From NCBI RefSeq assembly GCF_018390645.1, contig NZ_JAHBGC010000020.1, positions 597,448-661,447 of the forward strand: a DNA stretch of 64,000 nucleotides, written 5' to 3'. This stretch comes from Ancylobacter dichloromethanicus. GTDB lineage: Bacteria; Pseudomonadota; Alphaproteobacteria; Rhizobiales; Xanthobacteraceae. A program made the translations under genes and the position numbers. Positions 1 to 7,408 of the stretch are shown one piece after another; position 1 is the first letter of the stretch; each line of letters starts with the position of its first letter. The notes beneath the pieces were generated by a model. That model was given only the letters and a program-made list of their open reading frames with translations. It ran no database searches and was not told the DNA's origin.

Positions 1-213
1 GGCCAGCACGCAGGCGCGGGTCCATGGCGCATCCTCCAACCGGCCCGGCAGCGTCGCGGCGCCGAAGACCGTGTCCGGCACCGGGCTCGCCACCGCGGCG
101 AGCGTCCCCCAGCGGAAGCGACGCACCGGCACGTCGGGAAGAATGCCTTCCTCCGGCAGAAGGTCGTCGCTGTCGGCGATGTGGTCGGCCGTGACGGCGT
201 AGACATACAGCAT
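1..213 (-). CDS. GvpL/GvpF family gas vesicle protein, N-terminal part (cut by window edge)
   Basis: Only the first 71 codons are present and the frame runs open off the left edge. It begins MLYVYAVTAD, the N-terminal beta-strand typical of GvpF/GvpL proteins, which are accessory proteins thought to sit at the tip of the growing vesicle. The start at 213 is preceded by GGGAG with good spacing. A perfect 8-bp inverted repeat (GCTTTCGC/GCGAAAGC, 225-244) lies just upstream of the ribosome binding site. It is separated by 185 bp from the preceding gvpL-J gene and is the third GvpF/L-type gene of the operon. It could be gvpF or gvpL; the missing part would decide. Confidence 0.75.
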   Translation of the reverse strand, partial: MLYVYAVTADHIADSDDLLPEEGILPDVPVRRFRWGTLAAVASPVPDTVFGAATLPGRLEDAPWTRACVLA

Positions 214-398
214 GCTCAACTCCCGCTTTCGCCGCAGCGAAAGCCTGTTTCCCCCGCGGTGGCGCCGTCCGTCCGTTTGTGCGCAGGGTTGGCGCTCCCC
301 GCTAACGAACCGGCCACCCCACCAGGCCGCTCCCGGCGGCTCTTCTTCATGCTTCGAGCGCCAAGGTCGCGAACCGTCGCGCCCGGACGACGAGGCGA

Positions 399-1403
399 TC
401 AGTCCAGCGACGCCTCCTGCCGGCGCAGAGAGACCGGCACGTGCTCCGCCTCGAGTACCCGATAAGCGTCCGAGAGCACGACGAAGCGCGCCACTTCGCG
501 GGTTTCTTCCCGGACCGGCGTGGAATTGAAGGGCTCGCCCGAAGCGGCGAGATCGGGATGGCTCTCGCGTGCCGCCCGGCGATAGGCGGCCTTGACCGCC
601 TCCAGGCTGGCGCCCGGCTCCACCCCCAGTTCGGCGCGGGCGCGGCGAACCGCTTCCGCGGGGGCCAGATGGACCTGGACCGAGGCGAAGCTGTAGGGCG
701 GCAGGGGGCCGACGAGCCGAAAGGTCAGCTCACCGCCGAATTCGGCGTCGAGCGCATTCAGCAGCTCGAGCAGGGCATCGTCCGCCCCCCGCTCGACCAG
801 CAGCGCGAGGTTCAGCACGCCGTCCGGTTCCGTCGGCTCGGAAACGATGAGATCGTCGCTAGCGGCCCGCAGGCGCGCGACCAGCCGGCTCTTCACCTTC
901 TGCCGCTCTTCCGCCACCGATACCGCGAGCAGAGTCCCGAGCGCCCGCCGCGCCGGCTCGTCGCCGTTCCTGGCGGCCTGGCGCAGCTCCGTGGCGACGC
1001 CGCCGAGAAGTCGCGCCACCACCCCGTCGAGATGCCAGCGCACCGACAGCTCCATTTCCACCCGGTCCCCGACGATGTCGAGCGCCTCGTGCAGCACCCC
1101 GGCGCCGCCCTCCAGCAGGCGACGGACGCGACCCTCCTCCGCCACCACCGTGCCTAGCGCCACCGGCAGAACCGGGGCGCAGGCGAGCAGCCGCTCCATC
1201 ACTTTCTGGCTGGACAGCAGCCATGGCAGCAGCGCCTCGCGCTCCCGTCCCTTGAGGCCTCCTTCCGGCGCCGCGCCGACGACCGCGGCGAGCGGCCCGG
1301 CGGTGATGGACCGCAGGCCGGGAGGCAGCCCGTCGCCCCCCGTCAGGACGGCGGCGTCGAACCGGTCGGCCGGCACCACGGCGAAGACGAGAAGGGCGGT
1401 CAT
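399..1403 (-). CDS. GvpL/GvpF gas vesicle protein with C-terminal J-domain
   Basis: A 334-residue protein. Residues 1 to about 240 are a GvpL/GvpF domain (start MTALLVFAVV; a VALGTVV segment; end GPLPPYSFASV, the conserved C-terminal core of the family). Residues about 250-330 are a J-domain: helix ELGVEPGASLEAVKAAYRRA, the invariant HPD tripeptide at 282-284, and a final FVVLSDAYRVLEAE helix. J-domains stimulate Hsp70 ATPases and recruit substrates, so this protein may link a vesicle-tip accessory factor to a chaperone. The start overlaps the stop of the upstream AAA+ ATPase (ATGA), implying translational coupling. Ordinary GvpF/L proteins end after the GPxPPY core. Confidence 0.85.
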   Translation of the reverse strand: MTALLVFAVVPADRFDAAVLTGGDGLPPGLRSITAGPLAAVVGAAPEGGLKGREREALLPWLLSSQKVMERLLACAPVLPVALGTVVAEEGRVRRLLEGGAGVLHEALDIVGDRVEMELSVRWHLDGVVARLLGGVATELRQAARNGDEPARRALGTLLAVSVAEERQKVKSRLVARLRAASDDLIVSEPTEPDGVLNLALLVERGADDALLELLNALDAEFGGELTFRLVGPLPPYSFASVQVHLAPAEAVRRARAELGVEPGASLEAVKAAYRRAARESHPDLAASGEPFNSTPVREETREVARFVVLSDAYRVLEAEHVPVSLRRQEASLD

Positions 1404-3556
1404 GTGGTGCGTTCCCTCTTCATGGCGGCCAATGCCTGCTCGAAATGGCGTGGCATCACCCGCAGCACGGCGCCGGCCTCGCCGTCCGCCGTCGGGTTGC
1501 GCTCCGGCACGTCGCGCTCCACCACGTCGCGGATGGCGGCGACGCCAGCATGGCGGCACAGCGCCTCGATGTCGGCGCCCACCATGCCGGCGGTCGCCTC
1601 GGCCAGCGCGACCAGGTCGACATCGGGGGCCAGCGGCATCTTGCCGGCATGAACGTCGAGAATGGCCTGCCGGCCCGGAATGTCCGGCGCGTGGAACTCC
1701 ACCAGAAAGTCGAAGCGGCCGGGCCGCAGCAGAGCGGCGTCGATCTGGTCCAGCCGGTTGGTGGCGGCCACCACGGTGACGCCGCGCAGATCCTCGATGC
1801 CGTCGATCTCGGTAAGGAGCTGGGCCACCACCCGGTCGGTGAGCGCGCCGCCGGTGCCGCCGCGATTGGGCGTGAGGGTGTCGATCTCGTCGAAGAAGAC
1901 GATGCAGGGCGCGGTCTGGCGCGCCTTGCGGAACACCTCGCGCACGCCGCGCTCGGACTCGCCCGCCCACATCGACAAGAGCTGCGGGCCCTTGACGGCG
2001 ATGAAATTGGCACCGCTTTCCCCGGCCAGCGCCTTGGCCAGCAGCGTCTTGCCGGTGCCGGGCTGGCCATAGAACAGGATGCCCTTGGGCGGCTGGATGC
2101 CGGCGGCCGCGTAGAGGGCGGCGTGGCGGGTCGGCCATTCCACCGCTTCCACCAGCAGCCGCTTGATGTCGTCGAGCCCGCCGACATCGGCCCACCGCTT
2201 GTGGGAGGCCTGGGTGACGATCTCGCGCAGTGCGCTCGGCTGGGTGCCGGCCTGGGCGGCGACGAAATCCTCGGCGGTGACGACGAGGGCGGCCAGCTTT
2301 TCCTCGGAGACGCGGCCGTCCTCGAAGCTGATGTCGGGGATCAGCCGCCGCAGCGCGCTCATCGCGGCCTCGCGGCAGAGCGCCGCGAGGTCCGCCCCGA
2401 CGAAGCCGGGGGTGCGGAAGGCCAGCCGGGACAGGTCGACATCGGCGGCCAGCGGCATGCCGCGCGTGTGGATTTCGAGGATTTCGCGCCGCCCGTTCTC
2501 GTCGGGCACCCCGACGATGATCTCGCGGTCGAACCGGCCCGGCCGGCGCAGGGCGGGGTCGATGGCGTTGGGAATGTTGGTGGCGGCAATGACGATGACC
2601 TGCCCGCGCGACTGCAGCCCGTCCATCAGCCCGAGGAGTTGGGCCACCACCCGGCGCTCCACCTGCCGGTCGCCGCTCATCTCCTCGCGCTTGGGGGCGA
2701 TGGCGTCGAGTTCGTCGATGAAGACGATGGAGGGGGCGTTCTTCTCCGCGTCGTCGAACAGGCGGCGCAACTGCGCCTCGCTCGCCCCGTACATCTTGTC
2801 GATGATCTCGGGGCCGTTGACGTGGATGAAGTGCACATTGGCCTCGCGCGCCACGGCGCGGGCGATCAGCGTCTTGCCGGTGCCGGGCGGGCCGCACAGC
2901 AGCACCCCCTTGGGGGATTCGATGCCGAGATGCTGGAACACTTCCGGATGCTTCAGCGGCAGCTCGATCATCTCGCGGATGCGCCGCACCTCATGGCCGA
3001 GCCCGCCGACATCCTCATAGGTGACGGCATTGCCCTCGGCCGTGCCGTCGAGGCAGCGCAGATGGGTCTCCGGCCCGATCATCACCGGCCCCGGCGGGTC
3101 GGAACTCTCCACCGTGAACTCGCGGGTCTGGGCGCCCACCAGCGTGGTGCGCACGCGGTCGCCGGCAAGCATGGGGATGCCGTCCAGCAGCCGCGCCAGG
3201 GTGCGCGAATCCGGCGCGCGAACCCGCGCACCCACCTGCGCCAGAGTGACGGCGCGCGCCCGCGCCACCGTCGCGGGGTGCAGCGTCACCGGTTCGTCGA
3301 GGCTGGCGCCGGCATTGACGCGGGCGAGGCCGTCCATCTGCACCAGGCTCTGCCGGCGCATGCCGGCATGAGCGGGCATCACCCGCGCCACGGTGGAGCG
3401 GCGGCCGACGATGGACACCACGTCGCCCACCTCCACGCCGAGCCGCAGCATGTCGTCCGGGTCGAGCCGGATCAGGCCGCGGCCGACATCCCGCGTGGGC
3501 GCTTCGCAGACGCGGAAGGTGAAGGGGGCGGGCTCGGCCGCGATTTCATCGCTCAT
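1400..3556 (-). CDS. CDC48/p97 (VCP)-like AAA+ ATPase with two ATPase rings
   Basis: A 718-residue protein with the CDC48 layout: an N-domain (about 1-190) and two AAA modules. D1 has Walker A GPPGTGKT (Lys228), Walker B IVFIDELDA and an RRPGRFDREI second region of homology. D2 has GQPGTGKT (Lys503), IVFFDEIDT and LRPGRFD. Both modules look catalytically intact. The family unfolds or extracts proteins from complexes in the cytoplasm. The start at 3556 was chosen over the ATG at 3571 because GGGGAGG precedes it at ideal spacing. It overlaps the GvpJ-like gene by 11 nt and gvpL-J by 4 nt, so it is firmly inside the gas vesicle operon and probably acts in vesicle assembly or turnover (inference). 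Confidence 0.92.
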   Translation of the reverse strand: MSDEIAAEPAPFTFRVCEAPTRDVGRGLIRLDPDDMLRLGVEVGDVVSIVGRRSTVARVMPAHAGMRRQSLVQMDGLARVNAGASLDEPVTLHPATVARARAVTLAQVGARVRAPDSRTLARLLDGIPMLAGDRVRTTLVGAQTREFTVESSDPPGPVMIGPETHLRCLDGTAEGNAVTYEDVGGLGHEVRRIREMIELPLKHPEVFQHLGIESPKGVLLCGPPGTGKTLIARAVAREANVHFIHVNGPEIIDKMYGASEAQLRRLFDDAEKNAPSIVFIDELDAIAPKREEMSGDRQVERRVVAQLLGLMDGLQSRGQVIVIAATNIPNAIDPALRRPGRFDREIIVGVPDENGRREILEIHTRGMPLAADVDLSRLAFRTPGFVGADLAALCREAAMSALRRLIPDISFEDGRVSEEKLAALVVTAEDFVAAQAGTQPSALREIVTQASHKRWADVGGLDDIKRLLVEAVEWPTRHAALYAAAGIQPPKGILFYGQPGTGKTLLAKALAGESGANFIAVKGPQLLSMWAGESERGVREVFRKARQTAPCIVFFDEIDTLTPNRGGTGGALTDRVVAQLLTEIDGIEDLRGVTVVAATNRLDQIDAALLRPGRFDFLVEFHAPDIPGRQAILDVHAGKMPLAPDVDLVALAEATAGMVGADIEALCRHAGVAAIRDVVERDVPERNPTADGEAGAVLRVMPRHFEQALAAMKRERTT

Positions 3557-3908
3557 GACGGGCCTCCCCATTCGCGGCGGGCGCGTCGTCGGCCGCCTGC
3601 GCCGCCAGCGCGTCCGGGGCGACGGCGGCTTCCAGCCGGTCGAGCCGCTCGCGCAGCATCCGGTTCTCCTCGGCCAGTTCCCGGGCGTGGGAATTGAGGT
3701 GGGGGTCGCTCTGCCACCAGTTGATGCCCATCGACATGGCCCGGTCGACGGACGCCACCACCAGCCGCAGGCGGATGTTCAGAAGTTCCACCTCCACCAG
3801 CGAGATGGTGATGTCGCCGGCGATCACGATGCCCTTGTCCAGCACGCGCTCAAGGATGTCCGCCAACCCCACCGCCTGCAGGGAATGCTCCATCCGCTGT
3901 TCGCTCAT
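3546..3908 (-). CDS. gvpJ: GvpA/GvpJ/GvpM family gas vesicle protein (GvpJ-like)
   Basis: A 120-residue protein. Residues about 10-65 match the GvpA fold (LADILERVLDKGIVIAGD, then SLVEVELLNIRLRLVVASVD), followed by a hydrophilic, Glu/Arg-rich helical tail and an Ala-rich end absent from GvpA. GvpJ-type paralogues are minor shell or nucleation components. The extended C-terminus and the MGINWW segment after the fold argue for GvpJ, but GvpM cannot be excluded. A second ATG lies five codons in. The gene overlaps the start of the AAA+ ATPase by 11 nt. Confidence 0.82.
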   Translation of the reverse strand: MSEQRMEHSLQAVGLADILERVLDKGIVIAGDITISLVEVELLNIRLRLVVASVDRAMSMGINWWQSDPHLNSHARELAEENRMLRERLDRLEAAVAPDALAAQAADDAPAANGEARHER

Positions 3909-3999
3909 CTCGGTCCACTCCCTCTCCGCGCGCCGTTGCGACGCGTGGCCTTTCCCGTCATGCGTGCCGCGCGGGCGAGGCGCGTCGCGCCCCGGCCGA

Positions 4000-4263
4000 T
4001 CACGGGGCGTCTTCCATCACCTGGTCGCGCAGATAGCGCCGCGAGCGGTGATAGCCGGTCACGTTGCCGTCCTTGTCGAGGGTGATGCGGTACGCCGCCA
4101 GAAGGTCGGTCGAGGAGGGGATGCGCTTGAGTTCCAGCAGGTTGACGGTCATCTCCCAGCCGAGTTCGGTGGCGTTGAATTCCGAGACGCTGTCGGCGGC
4201 GAAGCCGGTCAGTTCCTGCACCTGCGTCTTCACGTTGCGGATCAGTTCCAGTGTCGTCGCCAT
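4000..4263 (-). CDS. gvpO: Gas vesicle protein GvpO
   Basis: An 87-residue protein of usual length for GvpO. It carries the family core GWEMTVNLLELKRIPSSTD and the ending GYHRSRRYLRDQ, seen as GYxRxRRY in the family. GvpO is a small cytoplasmic accessory protein needed for vesicle formation in several systems, with a role not fully defined. The start at 4263 has a strong AGGAGG ribosome binding site eight bases upstream. It lies between gvpG (99 bp upstream) and the gvpJ-like gene (91 bp downstream). Confidence 0.88.
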   Translation of the reverse strand: MATTLELIRNVKTQVQELTGFAADSVSEFNATELGWEMTVNLLELKRIPSSTDLLAAYRITLDKDGNVTGYHRSRRYLRDQVMEDAP

Positions 4264-4362
4264 GCCTTGCCTCCTGGCTCCGCGCGGGCTGGCCGCGGGG
4301 CCTGACCATATGTCTGGGATCGGCCGGGCGGGAGCCGGGGCTCCGCTCGGCGGCCTGTTTCG

Positions 4363-4614
4363 CTAGAGGCCGCTGCGCATCCGTTCGCGGGCGATCTTCA
4401 GGCGCTCCAGCAGGAGCTCCTCCTGCTTGTCGTATTCGTCCTCGCCGATCTCGCCAGCCTCGAGCTGCTGCTCCAGGCTGAGCAACGCGGCGCGGATGAC
4501 GTCCTCGTCATAGAGGGTGCGCTCGGCCTGCTCGGCGATGATGCGGGCCAGCCACAGCACCCCCTTCAGGGGCCCCACGGCCGGCGCGAACACCACATCG
4601 GTCAGAATGCCCAT
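4363..4614 (-). CDS. gvpG: Gas vesicle protein GvpG
   Basis: An 83-residue protein. It starts MGILTDVVFAPAVGPLKGV, the characteristic GvpG N-terminus, followed by an amphipathic, strongly charged helix rich in Glu, Leu and Arg (LEQQLEAGEIGEDEYDKQEE). GvpG is a minor accessory protein that works with GvpF/L in nucleation. A longer in-frame extension exists upstream, but it would run into gvpF, and family length fits this start. The gene starts 7 bp after the gvpF stop, so the two are likely coupled. Confidence 0.9.
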   Translation of the reverse strand: MGILTDVVFAPAVGPLKGVLWLARIIAEQAERTLYDEDVIRAALLSLEQQLEAGEIGEDEYDKQEELLLERLKIARERMRSGL

Positions 4615-4621
4615 GATCCGG

Positions 4622-5428
4622 CTACCAGTGGATGGTGATGGTGACGAAGTTGTAGGGCGGCACCGGCCCGACATATTTGAAGCTGAGCCGTGCGCCCCAT
4701 TCCTCGTCCATGGCGCGGATGCTGGCATCGAGCTGGGCTTCGAGCGCGGTGTCCACCAGGAAGGCGGCGTTGATTACCATGCGGTCGCCGATGACCTTGT
4801 TGAGCCGGCTCTTGTGGACGAAGGCCCGGACCCGGTCGAGCACGCGCTGCTCGTCCTCCCGGCGCTTGCGTTCCAGCGCCTGGCCGATCTGCTCGCCGAG
4901 CTGGATGCGCTCGTAATGGCTCTTGTCCGGGGAGCGGCCGACCAGTGAATCGCGCAATTTGCGGATGCCCGGATTCTCGGCCAGCACCTCCTCGAACACC
5001 ACCTCTTCCCGCCACGACGCCTTCAGCCCCAGTTCCGCCCGGCCGCGCATCTGCTCAAGCAGCCCGAGGAGTTCGTCGCGACGCTCGTGCAGGATCTTCT
5101 CCGTGATCACCGCGGCGTCGGACCCCACCGTGCCGAAGCACACCGGCAGCAGCGTGTGACGGGCCATCACCTGCTCCAGCACACGGGTGTGGGCGAGCAT
5201 GTTGCGGCGGCTGTTGTCGTATTCGATCCGCGGCGAATTGCTCACTACGGCCGCGAGACGGCCCAGCGTGATCGTGTGCACCTCGTCGCCGCGCCCGCCG
5301 ATGGCCGGCACATCGAAGGTCGCCGGCGCCGGGGCGTCGATGATGCCGTAGAGATATTTGCCGTCGGCCAGTGCCACCGCCTCGGTGGTGCGGGCTCGGT
5401 TCACGGGGGCGGACAGGGTGGCGCTCAT
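4622..5428 (-). CDS. gvpF: Gas vesicle protein GvpF
   Basis: A 268-residue GvpF/GvpL protein: YLYGIIDAPAP near residue 25, the central HTLLPVCFGTV segment, an Arg/Glu-rich helical middle, and the conserved end KYVGPVPPYNFVTITI. In cyanobacterial and haloarchaeal systems GvpF binds GvpA and sits on the gas-facing side during nucleation. The start at 5428 overlaps the stop of the upstream metallopeptidase-like gene (ATGA). A charged N-terminal extension of about 20 residues precedes the first strand. GvpG follows after 7 bp. Confidence 0.9.
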   Translation of the reverse strand: MSATLSAPVNRARTTEAVALADGKYLYGIIDAPAPATFDVPAIGGRGDEVHTITLGRLAAVVSNSPRIEYDNSRRNMLAHTRVLEQVMARHTLLPVCFGTVGSDAAVITEKILHERRDELLGLLEQMRGRAELGLKASWREEVVFEEVLAENPGIRKLRDSLVGRSPDKSHYERIQLGEQIGQALERKRREDEQRVLDRVRAFVHKSRLNKVIGDRMVINAAFLVDTALEAQLDASIRAMDEEWGARLSFKYVGPVPPYNFVTITIHW

Positions 5429-6438
5429 GACGGGCCTTCTGCTTTGGGCGCGATGGGGGCGAGGCGCAAGGAGAGCGGCGCGCCACCGGCGGAGAGGAAA
5501 GCGGACAGGCGCAGGAGGATGTCCGCGCACCAGCCGGCGATCGCCTCTCCGCTCCATTCCGGTTGGAGGCGGAGGAAGCGCTCGCTGAGGTCGCGGTACA
5601 TGTCCGTGACCTCCGGCGCCATGCGGGACATCAGGTCGTCCAGCAGCAACTCCTCCAGATCCGCCATTTCGGCGGTGAGGCCGGACTGGACGAAGGGGAC
5701 CAGTTCCAGCGCGAAGGGCAGGCTGATCTGGGCATCGGCCAGCCGCAGCAGCGGGCGCAATTGCTCGGATGGCAATGTGCCGGCGGCGACCGCCGCCGCC
5801 GCCCGACGCTCCAGTTCGAGGCGCTGCGGCAGATTGTTCACCGCCTGGCGCAGGGTGAGCCGGTCGAGGTGCCGCAGCGCGTCGTCAAAGCCATGGACAA
5901 GGCAGAAGCGGTTGGCGAGTAGCTCGGTCACCGCGCCGGTGGACAAGGTCCGCCCCAGCTGCGCGGCGAGCGGGGCAAGGGTGGCGGGACCCTCGGCCTC
6001 CACCGTCAGCGTGCGGGCGGCGGTGGTCGCCGGCGCCTCGGAGAGGGGATGGGCATGCTCATGGGCGAGCAGGCCCTCGGCGGCGAGGCTGTCGCCCCAA
6101 TAGCCTTCCGCCGTCATGATGTGGCGGTTGACGAAGACGAAGCACTCGGTGGCGTGGCGCGGGTCGTAGAGATTGACCATGGGGCGCTGCGGCAGGCGCA
6201 CCAGGTCGTCGGCCACCAGGCGGTGCGTCCGGGCAAGCTGGCCGACCAGCGGCGCCAGGTCGTCGAGCACGAACAGCGTCACCGTCTCGTGCCGCCAGAG
6301 GCCCTGGTCGACCAATCGGCGCACCACGCGCTCCTCCGCCTGCACGATGGCGGAAATGTCGGCGGCGCAGTCGGTGACGACCCGGACCCGGGCTTCGCCG
6401 ACGGTGAAGGCGCCGATCCCCTCCGCCATCCCGCTCAT
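5425..6438 (-). CDS. Unknown protein with HEXXH zinc-metallopeptidase motif in the gas vesicle operon
   Basis: A 337-residue soluble protein with no signal peptide or membrane segment. Residues 126-130 read HEHAH, a zincin-type HEXXH motif, in the context GLLAHEHAHPLSE, which is hydrophobic before the motif as in active-site helices. Upstream lies FVFVNRHIM, plausible as an edge strand; no clear third zinc ligand could be fixed by eye. The rest is mostly alpha-helical. It starts 4 bp after gvpH and overlaps gvpF by 4 nt, so it belongs to the operon. It could process a vesicle protein or be a non-catalytic zincin-like scaffold. I do not recognise a named family. Confidence 0.7.
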   Translation of the reverse strand: MSGMAEGIGAFTVGEARVRVVTDCAADISAIVQAEERVVRRLVDQGLWRHETVTLFVLDDLAPLVGQLARTHRLVADDLVRLPQRPMVNLYDPRHATECFVFVNRHIMTAEGYWGDSLAAEGLLAHEHAHPLSEAPATTAARTLTVEAEGPATLAPLAAQLGRTLSTGAVTELLANRFCLVHGFDDALRHLDRLTLRQAVNNLPQRLELERRAAAAVAAGTLPSEQLRPLLRLADAQISLPFALELVPFVQSGLTAEMADLEELLLDDLMSRMAPEVTDMYRDLSERFLRLQPEWSGEAIAGWCADILLRLSAFLSAGGAPLSLRLAPIAPKAEGPS

Positions 6439-6442
6439 GGCG

Positions 6443-7015
6443 TCAGACCTTTCGCAGCTTGGCCTGAAGGATGCCATTGCGGTGGCTGCGCTCCAGCGAG
6501 GCGGGGTCGACGGGGCCGGGCAGGGTGATGGTCTTGGCGTAGAGGTGGCGGCCGGTGGTGGAGAGCGAGAGCCGGTTGCCGTCCAGCGCGAGCGAAATCT
6601 CGTTCTCCGCCACGCCGGGGATCTCGGCGGTGACGATGATCTCGTCGGCCTCGTCGAACACATCCACCAGCGGCTCGCGCACGTCCTCCACCACCGGGCC
6701 CTTGGCGGTGGGGGTGACATTGCCGAAGCGCCGGACCTGGGGAACCCCGCCAATGCCGGTGCGCAGGCTGAAGCCGTAGACGCCGCGCGCCTGATCGCCG
6801 AGCCCCTTCACCCTGAACTCGCCTTCGCGCTGGACGTCCTCTGCCTTCTCGACCAGCGTGCCCAGCATTTCCACCAGGCCGCCGAGACCGCGGAACGCCG
6901 CCCCGAGATCGGCCAGCGCCTCGGTCTTGGGATCGGCGTCCGGCCTGGCGTTTGGCTTGGCGCCCGCCTTCTTGTGCGGGCCCTCGTCCTGATCCTTGTC
7001 GTCCTTGCCGGTCAT
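6443..7015 (-). CDS. gvpH: Gas vesicle protein GvpH (Hsp20-like)
   Basis: A 190-residue protein. A polar Lys/Asp-rich N-terminus (1-30) and a helical middle are followed by an Hsp20/alpha-crystallin domain at about 105-190: DVFDEADEIIVTAEIPGV, SLALDGNRLSLST and a terminal HRNGILQAKL. The A-x-x-x-n-G-v-L motif of small heat shock proteins appears as RNGILQAKL. GvpH acts as a chaperone for vesicle proteins in haloarchaea. It lies between the coiled-coil gene (31 bp) and the metallopeptidase-like gene (4 bp). Confidence 0.88.
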   Translation of the reverse strand: MTGKDDKDQDEGPHKKAGAKPNARPDADPKTEALADLGAAFRGLGGLVEMLGTLVEKAEDVQREGEFRVKGLGDQARGVYGFSLRTGIGGVPQVRRFGNVTPTAKGPVVEDVREPLVDVFDEADEIIVTAEIPGVAENEISLALDGNRLSLSTTGRHLYAKTITLPGPVDPASLERSHRNGILQAKLRKV

Positions 7016-7046
7016 GTAGCCACTCCCCTTCTCAGAGCTGAGTTGC

Positions 7047-7403
7047 CTAATATTCGATGAGTGCGTGTGCGTGCGCCGCCACCGGCTCGGGGGCCGCTTC
7101 CTGGCGCACTCGCCGACGCCGGGGCGGCGATCCCGCCGACGGTGGGGAGGGCGGCGCGTCGAGCAGCATGACCCGCATCGCCGAAAGCTCCTCGTCGACC
7201 TTGGCCAGCATCCGCTCCGCCTCGGCCTGGCGGGCGCTCCAGGCCTCCAACTCGCGCAGGAGGCGGCTGCGCTCGTTCTCCAGCCGCGCGAAACGGCTCA
7301 CCGCCTGGGTGCGGTTGGAAGGCGCGGCGTGGGTAAGCCGGGTCTGCACCGTGGCAACATCGCGCAGCCCTCGCGTGCGCGCCGTCTTCTTGTCGGAGCC
7401 CAT
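7047..7403 (-). CDS. Small coiled-coil protein of unknown function in the gvp operon
   Basis: A 118-residue protein with a basic N-terminus (SDKKTARTRGLRD), a central heptad-like helix at about 38-80 (ENERSRLLRELEAW, RMLAKVDEELSAMR) that should form a coiled coil, and a Pro/Arg-rich tail. No known gas vesicle family could be assigned with certainty; it may correspond to one of the small lineage-specific Gvp proteins. The start lies 5 bp after the gvpN stop, and gvpH follows after 31 bp. Confidence 0.7.
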   Translation of the reverse strand: MGSDKKTARTRGLRDVATVQTRLTHAAPSNRTQAVSRFARLENERSRLLRELEAWSARQAEAERMLAKVDEELSAMRVMLLDAPPSPPSAGSPPRRRRVRQEAAPEPVAAHAHALIEY

Positions 7404-7408
7404 AGCGG

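Noticed and set aside
399..2897. An 832-codon open frame on the minus strand covering both the AAA+ ATPase and gvpL-J regions
   Set aside because: Only its last 334 codons are real (gvpL-J). The first part is Arg/Pro-rich out-of-frame reading of the ATPase gene, a common artefact in G+C-rich DNA.
1445..3697. A 750-codon plus-strand open frame opposite the AAA+ ATPase
   Set aside because: It is antisense to a gene with clear Walker motifs, has His/Gln/Asp-rich low-complexity composition and no ribosome binding site.
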